The translations under genes were made by a program, and so were the position numbers. The notes below the pieces were generated by a model, which made no database searches, was not told where the DNA came from, and was given only the letters and a program-made list of their open reading frames with translations. A stretch of 32,634 nucleotides of DNA. It comes from Phytophthora sp. 'mugwort'. Taxonomy: Eukaryota > Oomycota > Peronosporomycetes > Peronosporales > Peronosporaceae. Of the stretch, positions 1-7,844 are shown in pieces; position 1 is the first letter of the stretch; each line of letters begins with the position of its first letter. Location: the NCBI GenBank assembly GCA_033558025.1, contig JAUCEF010000149.1:1-32634 (forward strand), written 5' to 3'.

Positions 1-1
1 A

Positions 2-40
2 TTAAATGTTGGTGGTGAATTGATTTGTAAAATTATTTAA
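2..40 (+). CDS. rps8: Small-subunit ribosomal protein S8, 3' end only
   Basis: Only the last 12 codons and the TAA are inside the window. They read LNVGGELICKII, which matches the conserved S8 C-terminus (a GGE-[VIL]-LC-K-I type ending). S8 binds the central domain of the small-subunit rRNA. The rpl6 start follows 6 bases later, which keeps the bacterial spc-operon order rps8-rpl6. The 5' part of the gene lies outside the window. The call rests on a short but diagnostic ending plus the position directly before rpl6. Confidence 0.75.
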   Translation, partial: LNVGGELICKII

Positions 41-46
41 AAAATT

Positions 47-651
47 ATGATAAAAATAATAAAAAAAATGTTAAATTAAAAAATAAAAATTTTTTTAAAA
101 GTTCTTTAGGAAATATTAATTTATTTTTTATTGATAAAACTTTTATTTTTCCAACAGATTTAAAAATTTATAGTAATAATAAAATAATTTTTTTTGAAAC
201 ATCTTTAGGTTTATTATCTTTAACAATAATTAATGATTTATATTTTTTTATAAAAAAAAATAAATTATTAATTATTGTTAATAAAAATAAAAAAAAAAAA
301 AGTATTTTAAATTTATACAATAAATTAATAAAAATAAAAATAAAAGGTGTTTTACAAGGTTTTAAAATTAATTTAATATTAAAAGGTATAGGTTTTAAAG
401 CTTTTATTGAAAATAATACTTTAATTTTAAAATTAGGTTTTAGTCATAATATTAGAATTCCAATTCCATTAAATATTGAAATTATTAATCAAACAAATAC
501 TTTAATTTTTAGTAGTATCGATTATATTTTTTTACATCAATTTGTACATTATATTAAAAATCATAAAAAACCTGAACCATATAAAGGAAAAGGTTTATTA
601 TTAAAAAATGAAAAAATTTTACAAAAAGAGGGAAAAAAAAGTAAAAAATAA
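47..651 (+). CDS. rpl6: Large-subunit ribosomal protein L6 (one frameshift near the 5' end)
   Basis: Encodes mitochondrial ribosomal protein L6. From base 64 the frame is open to TAA at 649-651 and includes the recognisable L6 stretches VLQGFKINLILKGIGFKAF and the C-terminal KKPEPYKGKGLL. That frame has no ATG after the stop at 28-30. The ATG at 47 is one frame off, and one extra A in the run of eight at 61-68 joins them, giving an N-terminus MIKIIKKNVKLKNKNFF. I therefore take 47 as the start and read a one-base deletion, probably a sequence error. About 200 residues, normal for the family. It sits between rps8 and rps2 in a ribosomal-protein operon. Confidence 0.88.
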
Positions 652-657
652 TTAAAT

Positions 658-1251
658 ATGATACAAAAAAAAAAAAAAAAACATAATAATATTTTATTAA
701 ATTTATTATTTAAATCAAAAAATATGTATGGAGAATCTTTAATAGATACAAATAAAGAATTATTATCTTTTATATTTGGAAGTAGACATGATTATACTAT
801 AATTAATTTAAAAAATGTTTCATTTTTTTTAAAACGTATATTTAATTTAACTAAAATTATATTAAAAAAAAATGAAAAAAATTTTAATAATAGGGAATGA
901 TAATGAAATTAAATTTTTATTAACTACATCTTTTATAAAAAAAATCCAAATATCATTTTTTTTACAAAAGAATGGGTAAATGGTTTAATTACTAATAAAA
1001 TTATGAATACAACATTTAATAAGATAATTAATTATTTATTAAAAGAAAATGAAATTAAATTAATTTTAGTTATAAAAAGTTCTGTAAAAGATACTTTTTT
1101 AAATCAAGAACTTTCTGTTTTAAAAATTCCTACTATTTCATTAGTAAATACAAGTCAAACTATACAAAATATTAATTATCCTGTAGTAATGAATTCTAAA
1201 AATATTCAATCAATATATACTTTAATGTATTTATTACGTAAAATATTTTAA
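658..1251 (+). CDS. rps2: Small-subunit ribosomal protein S2 (two compensating frameshifts)
   Basis: Encodes mitochondrial ribosomal protein S2. The first part (from 658) contains NMYGESLIDTNKELLSFIFG and ends at a premature TGA at 898-900. The middle continues in another frame with the S2 motif ILIIGNDNEIKF, and the C-terminal part from about 950 contains the S2-like LSVLKIPTISLVNTSQ and NYPVVMNSKN. Two single-base changes restore one frame: one A fewer in the run at 875-881 and one A more in the run at 937-944. The repaired protein is about 197 residues. It begins 6 bases after rpl6 and is followed 8 bases later by rps4. The breaks look like homopolymer errors rather than gene decay, because all three pieces are well conserved. 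Confidence 0.85.
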
Positions 1252-1259
1252 TAAATAAG

Positions 1260-1720
1260 ATGAATAAATTAAGACCGAGAAATAAAATATGTTTTCAAAA
1301 TAATAGGAACATACATAAAAATTTAAACTTATTAAAATTAAAATCAAAAAAATGGAATTTATTTAAAAAAAATTAAGATATCGAAAAGAAATAAAACCTG
1401 AAAAACGTAAAAAATTTTTTCAAAAAAGATTATTTGAAAAACAACAATTTCGGAATTTTTATGGATGTATTCATGAATATCAATTAAAAAATTTATTTCA
1501 AAAATTATTAAAAAAAGATAATAAAATAAATATCTTTAAAAAATTTGTAATTTTATTAGAAAGTCGCTTAGATATAAATCTTGTAAGATTAAAATTAGTT
1601 AAAACTATTTTTCAAGCAAAACAATTAATTAATCATAAAAAAATTAAGGTTAATAATAAAATTATAAGTAAATCTAATTTTATATTACATAAAGGTGATA
1701 TTATTCATATTATTAAATAA
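1260..1720 (+). CDS. rps4: Small-subunit ribosomal protein S4 (one frameshift)
   Basis: Encodes ribosomal protein S4, a primary binder of small-subunit rRNA. The N-terminus MNKLRPRNKICFQNN starts at 1260. The frame breaks in a run of eight A at 1365-1372, and one more A restores reading into RYRKEIKPEKRKKFFQKR. The C-terminal half has the S4 RNA-binding domain signature with LESRLDINLVRLKL, KQLINHKKIKVNNKI and the ending GDIIHIIK. Repaired length is about 153 residues, short for S4 but usual for mitochondrial versions. It lies between rps2 and a repeat-rich ORF whose ATG comes 2 bases after the rps4 stop. Confidence 0.87.
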
Positions 1721-1722
1721 AT

Positions 1723-2473
1723 ATGCAAAAGGATAATAAAAATTTTCAAAGAAATAAAAATTCTCAAAAAAACGAGGGTTTTCAAAAAAATAGAAATTCT
1801 CAAAAAAACGAAGGTTTTCAAAAAAATAGAAATTTTCAAAAAAATAAAAATTCTCAAAAAAACGAAGATTTTCAAAGAACTAGAAATTTTCAAAAAAACG
1901 AAGATTTTCAAAGAACTAGAAATTTTCAAAAAAATGAAGGTTTTCAAAGAACTAGAAATTTTCAAAAAAATGAAGGTTTTCAAAAAAATAGAAATTTTCA
2001 AAAAAATGAAGGTTTTCAAAAAATAGAAATTTTCAAAAAAATGAAGGTTTTCAAAAAAATAGAAATTTTCAAAAAAATAGAAATTTTCAAAAAATGAAGG
2101 TTTTCAAAAAAATAGAAATTTTCAAAAAAATGAAGGTTTTCAAAGAACTAGAAATTTTCAAAAAAATAATAGTTTGAAAGGAGATAAAAAATTTTATAAA
2201 CAGCATTTTAATCAAGAAAAGAATAAATATTCTTCTTCTTATAAACGTTATAATAAATATCCTTATCAAAAAAATAACAAATATTCTTATAAAAATAATA
2301 TTTATTATATTTTAGGTGAAAAAAAACCATCAAAACCTTTAATAACTTCTTATTTACATAGAAATAAAAAAATAAAAACAGGTATGTTTTTTAAAGAACC
2401 TTCTTATAAAACAATTTTATATCCTTTTCATTTAAATTTAAAATTAATTAATGAATATTTGAAAAAAAAATAA
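1723..2473 (+). CDS. Orphan ORF with 12-residue tandem repeats and a basic, aromatic tail (two frameshifts)
   Basis: I do not recognise this protein. It starts 2 bases after rps4, so it is probably co-transcribed with the ribosomal protein operon. Residues from about 10 to 150 are tandem copies of a 12-residue unit of the type QKNEGFQKNRNF, with variants such as QKNEDFQRTRNF. The unit is rich in Asn, Gln, Phe, Lys and Arg. The tail, from about 2174, is unique and basic, rich in Tyr and Lys, and includes KKPSKPLITSYLHRNKK and KTGMFFKEPSYKTIL. The frame is broken twice within the repeats, where runs of seven A are six A long (2018-2023 and 2089-2094). Restoring both gives one frame of about 250 codons to TAA at 2471-2473. 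A low-complexity extension on a divergent ribosomal or RNA-binding protein is possible, but that is inference. Confidence 0.6.
1739..2165 (+). repeat. Tandem repeat, 36-bp unit made of two related 18-bp halves
   Basis: About eleven imperfect copies of a 36-bp unit of the type gaaggttttcaaaaaaatag followed by aaattttcaaaaaaat. The two halves are themselves related. Neighbouring copies share variants: the GAAGATTTTCAAAGAACTAG form occurs twice in succession. This is expected from slippage or unequal crossing-over. The array lies wholly inside the orphan ORF and keeps its frame except at two shortened A-runs. Confidence 0.9.
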
Positions 2474-2477
2474 AAAT

Positions 2478-2499
2478 TTAAACCATTTATATGGTTTAA
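2478..2499 (+). terminator. Stem-loop after the repeat ORF and just before rnl
   Basis: A 9-bp perfect stem TTAAACCAT/ATGGTTTAA with a 4-base loop, 4 bases after the ORF stop codon and only a few bases before the 5' end of the large rRNA. It could mark the processing point that separates the mRNA from rnl. It belongs to the same class of stop-adjacent hairpins seen elsewhere in this window. Confidence 0.6.
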
Positions 2500-2504
2500 G
2501 TATA

Positions 2505-4095
2505 AATAATAATAAAAGCATTAAGTGGATGCCTTGGCATTAATTTGATTTTTAGGACGTAAAAAATGCGAAAAGTTTTATTAAATAATATTTTATTTTG
2601 AAATAAAAATTTCCTAAAGAAAACTTTTTTTTTGTGAAAATTTTAAAAACAGTGAATTGAAATATCTAAGTAACTGTTAAAAAAATCAAACGAGATTCCG
2701 TTAGTAATGACGAGTGAAAATGGAAATTAGGTTTATAAAAATAAAAAAATATTTGAAAAATTTTGAAAAATTTACTTAAAAAGGTGAAAGTCCTGTAGAA
2801 TAATAATTGTTTTTATAATAGTAAAAAGGGTTATGTGTAAGCCTTTTTGAATATTGGGGAACCACCCTCAAAACCTTTTAAAATTAATGATCGATAGTGG
2901 ACAAGTACTGTAAAGGAAAGGTGAAAAAGAACTTTTGAGTTTGAAATAATTCTGAAACTTAATGTTAACAATCAATTGAAACTTTTTTAAAAAGTAACAG
3001 TGTACCTTTTGCATAATGGGCCAGCAAGTTTATTTTTATAGCAAGCTTAATTTAATAAAGTAGGCGTAGATAAATCAAGTTTTAAAAAGCTTTTTAGTTA
3101 TATAAATAAGACCCGAAACTGAGTGATCTAACCATGAACAGATTGAAAAATAGGTAAAACTATTTGAAGGATCGAACTCACATATGTGGCAAAATATGGA
3201 GATGATTTGTGGTTAGGAGTGAAAGGCTAATCAAACTCAGAGATAGCTGGTTTTCCGCGAAATCTATTGAAGTAGAGCATTTAAAATCTTTTTTTGGGGT
3301 AGAGCACTCATTGAGCTAGGGGGTGTAAAAACTTACTGAATTCTTGGAAACTCCGAATACAAAAAAAAGTAATTTAAATAGACAGACATTAGGCGCTAAG
3401 GTCTTTTGTCAAAAGGGAAACAGCCCAGATTGATCGCTAAGGTCTCTAAATAATATTCTAAGTGAAAAAGGAAGTGAAAAAATGATTACAACCCATAGGT
3501 AGGCTTGGAAGCAGCCATCCTTTAAAGAAAGCGTAATAGCTCATTGGTCTAGTTTTTTTGCGCCTAAAATGTATCGAGACTTAAGAAATTTACCGAAGCG
3601 GCAAGTTTTATTTTTAATAAAACGGTAGCGGAACATTCTGTATGTTAATAAAGATATATTGTGAAATATGTTGAAGATATCAGAAAAGAAAATGCTGGCA
3701 TTAGTAACAAAAAATAACGAATATAAATCGTTATCACCGTAAATCCAAGGGTTTCTATGTTAAGATGTATTACATAGAGTGAAACGGCCCCTAAGAAAGA
3801 TTTGACGAAAGCAGATTTTGATGGGATAATTTTTAAATTAAATTTTTTAAAAAAGTGACAAAAATTTTTAATTTTTCAGGAAATAGCTTTTTTAATTAAA
3901 AACCGTACCCTAAACCGACACAGGTGGATAGGTCGAGTAGACTAAGGTGAATGAGAGAACTATATTGAAGGAACTCGGCAAAATGACTTTGTAACTTCGG
4001 GATAAAAAGTACCTAATTATTTTTAATAATTAGGTGTCACAAAATAGGGGGTTGCGACTGTTTAATAAAAACTTAGGACTCTGCTAAATGGTAAC

Positions 4096-4133
<38 letters not shown>

Positions 4134-4191
4134 ATTAAAAGGAAATGTTTGCGCATTAAATGGAAGTCCCAGTAAACGGCGGCCGTAACTC

Positions 4192-4248
<57 letters not shown>

Positions 4249-4684
4249 TGTAACGACATCCCCGCTGTCTCCAATATAGACTCAGTGAATTTGAATTATC
4301 CGTGAAGATGCGGATTTTCTATAGTTAGACGGAAAGACCCCGTGAACCTTTACTACATCTTTATATTGTTATTTTATCTAATATGTGTAGTATAAGTGGT
4401 AATCTTTTAAACCTTTACGCTAGTAAATTGTATAGATATTCTTGAAATACCACTCTTATTAAAATAAATAACTAATATTTTTTAAATAGACATTGTATGG
4501 TTGGTAGTTTGACTGGGGCGGTCACCTCCTAAAGAGTAACGGAGGTGTACAAAGGTAAGCTCAAATTGGATAATATTATCAATTGTAGAGCATAATGGTA
4601 AAAGCTTGCTTGACTGTAAGATAGACATATCAAACAGGGACGAAAGTCGGTCATAGTGATCCGATAATTCTTTGTGGAAAGATT

Positions 4685-4727
<43 letters not shown>

Positions 4728-4805
4728 GACTCCTAAGAGCTCCTATCGACGGAGTCGTTTGGCACCTCGATGTCGACTCATCACATCCTGGAGCTGAAGA
4801 AGGTT

Positions 4806-4845
<40 letters not shown>

Positions 4846-5155
4846 TTGGGTTTAGAACGTCGTGAGACAGTTTGGTTCCTATCTTCTATAGATATTTTGT
4901 AGATATTTTGAAAAATGCAAGAATCTAACTCTAGTACGAGAGGACCGAGAAGGGTAAATCTCTGGTGTATCGGTTGTTGAGAGGCATAGCCGAGTAGCTA
5001 AATTTATTTTGGATAATTACTGAAAGCATCTAAGTAAGAAACCATTCTTAAAAATTTTTCATATAAAAACTGTAAAAGATGATTACATTAATAGGTTTTA
5101 AGTATAAGTATTGTAAAATATTTAGCTTAAAAATACTAAAAGTTTTAAAATTAAA
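2505..5155 (+). rRNA. rnl: Large subunit ribosomal RNA
   Basis: The 5' end is marked by the conserved AAGTGGATGCCTTGG near 2523. Universal 23S core elements follow in order: GTACTGTAAAGGAAAGGTGA near 2907, GGTAGCGAAATTCCTTGTCG near 4203, the peptidyl-transferase region GACGGAAAGACCCCGTGAAC near 4329, GGATAACAGGCTGATGACTC near 4714 and the sarcin-ricin loop AGTACGAGAGGACCGAGAAG near 4933. The gene is continuous, about 2.65 kb, with no intron and no sign of fragmentation. Both ends are approximate. trnN follows within about 10 bases. Confidence 0.96.
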
Positions 5156-5165
5156 ATATAATTAT

Positions 5166-5237
5166 TTCTTTGTAGCTCAACGGTAGAGCAAATGGCTGTT
5201 AACCATTAGGTTGTAGGTTCAAATCCTATCAAAGAAG
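5166..5237 (+). tRNA. trnN: tRNA-Asn (GUU)
   Basis: Cloverleaf with acceptor TTCTTTG/CAAAGAA, anticodon loop CTGTTAA and T-arm GTAGGTTCAAATCCTAT. First of five tRNAs directly downstream of rnl. Confidence 0.95.
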
Positions 5238-5249
5238 TTTTATATTTTA

Positions 5250-5338
5250 GGTCGAATAGCCAAGTCAGGTTTAAGGCAGTAGTTTGCTAAACTATCAGTT
5301 AATTTATTAACTCGTGGGTTCAAATCCCACTTCGACTT
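5250..5338 (+). tRNA. trnS: tRNA-Ser (GCU)
   Basis: Class II tRNA of 89 nt with a long variable arm. Acceptor GGTCGAA/TTCGACT, anticodon loop TTGCTAA, T-arm GTGGGTTCAAATCCCAC. It reads AGU and AGC. Confidence 0.95.
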
Positions 5339-5362
5339 ATTTTATTAATAAAGTATTAATAA

Positions 5363-5434
5363 GATGATGTAGTTTAATGGTAGAGCGTGGGAATCATAAT
5401 CCTAATGTTGTAGGTTCAAATCCTACCATCATTA
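5363..5434 (+). tRNA. tRNA with CAU anticodon (Met, fMet or lysidine-type Ile)
   Basis: Acceptor GATGATG/CATCATT with a G-U first pair, anticodon stem TGGGA/TCCTA and loop ATCATAA, T-arm GTAGGTTCAAATCCTAC. The anticodon is CAU. The run of G in the anticodon stem and the weak first pair would suit an initiator. Because AUA codons are common and a separate GAU isoleucine tRNA is present, a lysidine-modified tRNA-Ile(CAU) is equally possible. The sequence alone does not decide. Confidence 0.85.
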
Positions 5435-5446
5435 ATTATCTTTAAA

Positions 5447-5521
5447 CGGAAGGTAGCATAGTCTGGCTAATGCGTCTGTTTTGGGAACAGAAGATCAAAG
5501 GTTCAAATCCTTTTCTTCCGA
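5447..5521 (+). tRNA. trnP: tRNA-Pro (UGG)
   Basis: Acceptor CGGAAGG/TCTTCCG, anticodon arm TCTGT-TTTGGGA-ACAGA with anticodon UGG, T-arm AAAGGTTCAAATCCTTT. Confidence 0.95.
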
Positions 5522-5539
5522 AAAAGGAAGAAAATATAA

Positions 5540-5611
5540 GATGAGATAGAGTAATAGGTAACTTATCAGGCTCATAATCTGAAGATGTAGGTTCAAATCC
5601 TACTCTCATCA
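5540..5611 (+). tRNA. trnM: tRNA with CAU anticodon (second copy type, probably Met)
   Basis: Acceptor GATGAGA/TCTCATC fully paired, anticodon stem TCAGG/TCTGA with loop CTCATAA, T-arm GTAGGTTCAAATCCTAC. Sequence differs from the CAU tRNA at 5363-5434, so the two have different roles (elongator, initiator or Ile-CAU). Confidence 0.88.
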
Positions 5612-5633
5612 TTTTAAAATTAATATATAATTT

Positions 5634-6003
5634 ATGATTCAAATTCAAACTAAATTAAAAGTAAATGATAATAGTGGTATTAAAATAGGACAATGTATAA
5701 AAATTTATAAAAAAAAAATTGGAAAAATTGGGGATACAATTTTAATTTCTGCTAAAAAATTACGTTTAAATCAAAAAAAAAAATTAAAATAATTAAAGGA
5801 GATTTATTTAAAGCTTTAATTATACATACAACATATCAAAAAAAAGTACAATAGGTAATATAATAAAATTTGATAAAAATTGTATAATTATTTTAAATAA
5901 TCAAAATAAACCCCTAGGAACACGTATATTTGGTCCGATTACTTCTGAATTTCGGAAGAAAAAAAATTTCAAAATATTAGCATTAGCTTCAAATATTTTA
6001 TAA
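5634..6003 (+). CDS. rpl14: Large-subunit ribosomal protein L14 (two frameshifts)
   Basis: Encodes ribosomal protein L14. The start MIQIQTKLKVNDNSGIK is typical, followed by LISAKKLRL, and in other frames IIKGDLFKALIIHTTYQKK and the highly conserved NKPLGTRIFGPITSEFRKK near the C-terminus. Two single-base losses in A-runs explain the breaks: 11 A at 5773-5783 should be 12, and 8 A at 5838-5845 should be 9. The repaired length is about 123 residues, exactly the family length. rpl5 follows after 6 bases, the bacterial spc order. The step from the tRNA cluster to L14 is 22 bases. Confidence 0.9.
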
Positions 6004-6009
6004 AAATAT

Positions 6010-6537
6010 ATGAAAAAAAATTTACAAATCCATTATCAAAATATTACTATATACGATCTTTTAACAAAATTAAATTTTAAAAATATATTTGAAATACCTA
6101 AAATAAGTAAAATATGTTTAAATATTGGTTTTAAAAACGCTAATATTGAAAAAAAAAAATTAATTAATATAATTTTACTTTTAAAATTAATAACAAATCA
6201 AAAACCTATAATAACAAAATCAAAAAAAAATAATATTTTTTTAAAAATCAAAAAAAAATTCAATTATAGGTTGTAAAATAACTTTAAGAACAAAAAATAT
6301 TTTTAATTTTTTAGAAAAAATTTGATTTTTCTTTTTCAAAATTTAACTAAAATAAATTTTAATTTTAAAAATCAAAATATTTTAAATTTTCAAATTCGAA
6401 ATATTTTAGATTTTTTTGAATTAAAAACTGAATTTTTAAAATTCAAAGATATACCTCCAATAGATGTTTCTATTCATACAAATGCAAAAAATCATTATGA
6501 ATTATTTTTATTATTAAATTCACTATTTTTATTATAA
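6010..6537 (+). CDS. rpl5: Large-subunit ribosomal protein L5 (two frameshifts)
   Basis: Encodes ribosomal protein L5, part of the central protuberance. The N-terminal half (from 6010) has IFEIPKISKICLNIGFKNAN and LKLITNQKPIITKSKK. The middle continues as SIIGCKITLRTKNIFNFLEK in another frame, and the C-terminal part from about 6322 has the L5-like FKDIPPIDVSIHTNAKNHYE. One extra A in the run at 6250-6258 and one missing base near 6315-6323 account for the breaks. Repaired length is about 176 residues, normal for L5. Neighbours are rpl14 upstream and trnG(gcc) 13 bases downstream. Confidence 0.88.
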
Positions 6538-6550
6538 AAATAATTTATTA

Positions 6551-6622
6551 GCAAAAATAGCTCAATGGTAGAGTATAACCTTGCCAAGGTTAATGTTGAG
6601 GGTTCAAATCCCTTTTTTTGCT
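6551..6622 (+). tRNA. trnG: tRNA-Gly (GCC)
   Basis: Acceptor GCAAAAA/TTTTTGC, anticodon stem TAACC/GGTTA with loop TTGCCAA, T-arm GAGGGTTCAAATCCCTT. Reads GGU and GGC; a second glycine tRNA with UCC lies at 7310. Confidence 0.95.
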
Positions 6623-6628
6623 TAATTC

Positions 6629-6705
6629 AAATAAATGTACCCAAAGGCAGTATTTGGTATTTCCATTTTTTAATTAGGGAATAATATTAGTATTGACATT
6701 TATTT
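6629..6705. other. Unexplained three-way-junction structure between trnG and an orphan ORF
   Basis: A perfect 10-bp outer stem AAATAAATGT/ACATTTATTT encloses two hairpins. The first is CCAAA-GGCAGTA-TTTGG. The second is TATTTCC (from about 6657) paired with GGGAATA around a 12-base loop. The element is about 77 nt, more GC-rich in its inner stems than the surroundings, and has no T-arm, so it is not an ordinary tRNA. It could be a small structured RNA, a degenerate 5S-like RNA or a processing signal ahead of the ORF that starts at 6722. Function unknown. Confidence 0.4.
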
Positions 6706-6721
6706 ACTTCTTTATAAAATT

Positions 6722-7241
6722 ATGATTTTTTTAACATTATTAAAAGGATATTTTTTGCTTATAATCTATATAAAATTATACAAGATATATTAAAAATACA
6801 TCCTAAATTTTTTCAAAATATTTTTAAATTTATTTTAATTCTTTTACCTCTTGAAATAACTTTATTAGAAGATTTTATAGATTTAGAGACTGAGGCTGAG
6901 GAAGCTGCTTTAAAAAAAGAAGAAAAACCTAAAAGTATTTTAAAAAGAATTGACGATAATATGCCAACTATTTTCGTTTTTTTTTTTTATCTTTTTTGTT
7001 TTATTTATTTCTAGATGCTTTTTTTTTTGATAGCGACAATTTCCCAAGCGATTTTCCTAGTAATTTTTCAACTGATTTAAATTTTGATTCAGATAGTGAC
7101 TCTTTACCAAAACCACCAAAAAGAAAAATTACAAGATCTGGAAATCCTCTGAATCTATATAGATATTTTCATTATTTAGATGTTGAAACAGGTGAACGTA
7201 TAGATGATATCGATCGATTAGATCCTGATACTTATGAATAG
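6722..7241 (+). CDS. Orphan membrane protein ORF with an acidic C-terminal domain (two frameshifts)
   Basis: I do not recognise this protein. The start MIFLTLLKGYFF leads into a hydrophobic and basic N-terminal part (YKIIQDILKIHPKFF, then FKFILILLPLEI). A charged linker (DLETEAEEAALKKEEKPKS) and a second hydrophobic segment (FLSFLFYLFLDAFFF) follow. The tail is very acidic and Ser/Asp-rich (NFPSDFPSNFSTDLNFDSDS) and then more ordinary, with LNLYRYFHYLDVETGERID, ending DTYE. One frame of about 173 codons results if one T is added to each of the runs at 6751-6756 and 6977-6988. Two membrane spans with an exposed acidic tail are likely. Codons such as GAG, GCG-free Ala runs and AGC are slightly richer in GC than in neighbouring genes. 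A stem-loop overlaps its stop codon. Confidence 0.55.
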
Positions 7242-7270
7242 TGGATTAATTTATTCCACTTTTTCTTTTT
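7240..7270 (+). terminator. Stem-loop plus T-run at the stop codon of the orphan ORF
   Basis: AGTGGA (7240-7245) pairs with TCCACT (7255-7260) around a 9-base loop and is followed by a T-rich run with one C. The stem overlaps the TAG stop at 7239-7241. The layout looks like a bacterial intrinsic terminator, but in a mitochondrial context it may equally be a 3'-processing or stability signal. Confidence 0.6.
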
Positions 7271-7309
7271 AAAACAATAATAAACATTTTTTAAACAATA
7301 AAAATATAC

Positions 7310-7381
7310 GTGATTATAGATTAATTGGTAAATCCTTTATCTTCCAAGTAAATATTATGGGTTCAAATCCCATTAATCACA
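7310..7381 (+). tRNA. trnG: tRNA-Gly (UCC)
   Basis: Acceptor GTGATTA/TAATCAC, anticodon arm TTTAT-CTTCCAA-GTAAA, T-arm ATGGGTTCAAATCCCAT. Reads GGA and GGG. Confidence 0.94.
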
Positions 7382-7398
7382 TATTTAAAATATCTTTA

Positions 7399-7482
7399 GG
7401 AGAAATGGCTGAGTGGTTAAAAGCGGCAGACTGTAAATTTGTTGAAATATTTTCTACGTAGGTTCAAATCCTACTTTCTCCA
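7399..7482 (+). tRNA. trnY: tRNA-Tyr (GUA)
   Basis: Class II tRNA of 84 nt with a long variable arm, as in bacterial-type tRNA-Tyr. Acceptor GGAGAAA/TTTCTCC, anticodon loop CTGTAAA, T-arm GTAGGTTCAAATCCTAC. Confidence 0.94.
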
Positions 7483-7529
7483 ATAAAGATCTAAAAAAAA
7501 AAAAGGATAAACAAATTAAAAAAAGGATA

Positions 7530-7579
7530 AAAAGATAAAATATCTTTAAATAGTTAAGTTAAAAAGATATTTATCTTTT
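7530..7579. repeat. Long inverted repeat in the control region
   Basis: AAAAGATAAAATATCTTT pairs with AAAAAGATATTTATCTTTT across a 13-base loop, with one bulged base. It is among the longest stems in the window and does not follow a protein gene, unlike most of the other hairpins. Confidence 0.7.
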
Positions 7580-7706
7580 CAACAAAAAATTCAAAAACAT
7601 ATTTAGGGGGGGATCCTTTTCAAAAAATAATATTTTTTTTTCGTGATACAAAGAAATTTTTATTAATAACTAATTGAATTTTTAAAATTAAAAATTTTAA
7701 TCCTTT

Positions 7707-7763
7707 AAGACAATATAAGACAATATAAGACAATATAAGACAATATAAGACAATATAAGACAA
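7707..7763. repeat. Tandem repeat, 10-bp unit CAATATAAGA, five copies
   Basis: Five exact copies of CAATATAAGA from 7711 to 7760, preceded by TTTAAGA and followed by CAAAAATT. Located between trnY and rns. Exact identity of the copies suggests recent slippage or selection. The 5' flank CCTTTAAGA resembles the core of the TATTCTTTAAGA motif found upstream of other genes. Confidence 0.95.
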
Positions 7764-7844
7764 AAATTAATATAAGAATGTTATAATATTAAATTTTTAA
7801 ATATTTGTTATTTTAAAAATTAATATTAAATAATTAATATAAAA

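Larger units (their letters stand above)
7483..7844. promoter_or_regulatory. Putative control region upstream of the small rRNA
   Basis: A 362-base stretch without a gene. It holds two copies of AAAGGATAAA near 7501-7530, then a long imperfect hairpin (7530-7547 with 7561-7579, about 17 bp with one bulge), a run of seven G followed by ATCC at 7606-7615 that stands out in this AT-rich sequence, and five perfect tandem copies of CAATATAAGA ending about 85 bases before rns. Hairpin, G-run and short tandem repeats together are what a replication or transcription start region often contains, so I suggest that role. No direct evidence of either is visible. Confidence 0.4.

Noticed and set aside
1705..2019. 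104-codon minus-strand ORF across the repeat array
   Set aside because: It is the complement of the same 36-bp repeats, repetitive by construction, and the plus strand has the start next to rps4 and a unique tail.
2087..2269. 60-codon minus-strand ORF
   Set aside because: Antisense shadow of the repeat ORF with only Ile/Phe/Lys-rich content.
2505..5155. Introns in rnl, cox1 or cob
   Set aside because: Conserved rRNA and protein cores are continuous and no intron-encoded endonuclease reading frame is seen.
5442..5648. 68-codon minus-strand ORF
   Set aside because: Lies over trnP, a CAU tRNA and the rpl14 start; antisense tRNA sequence.
7711..7760. The five 10-bp repeats as a CRISPR array
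   Set aside because: Units are contiguous with no spacers and far too short.
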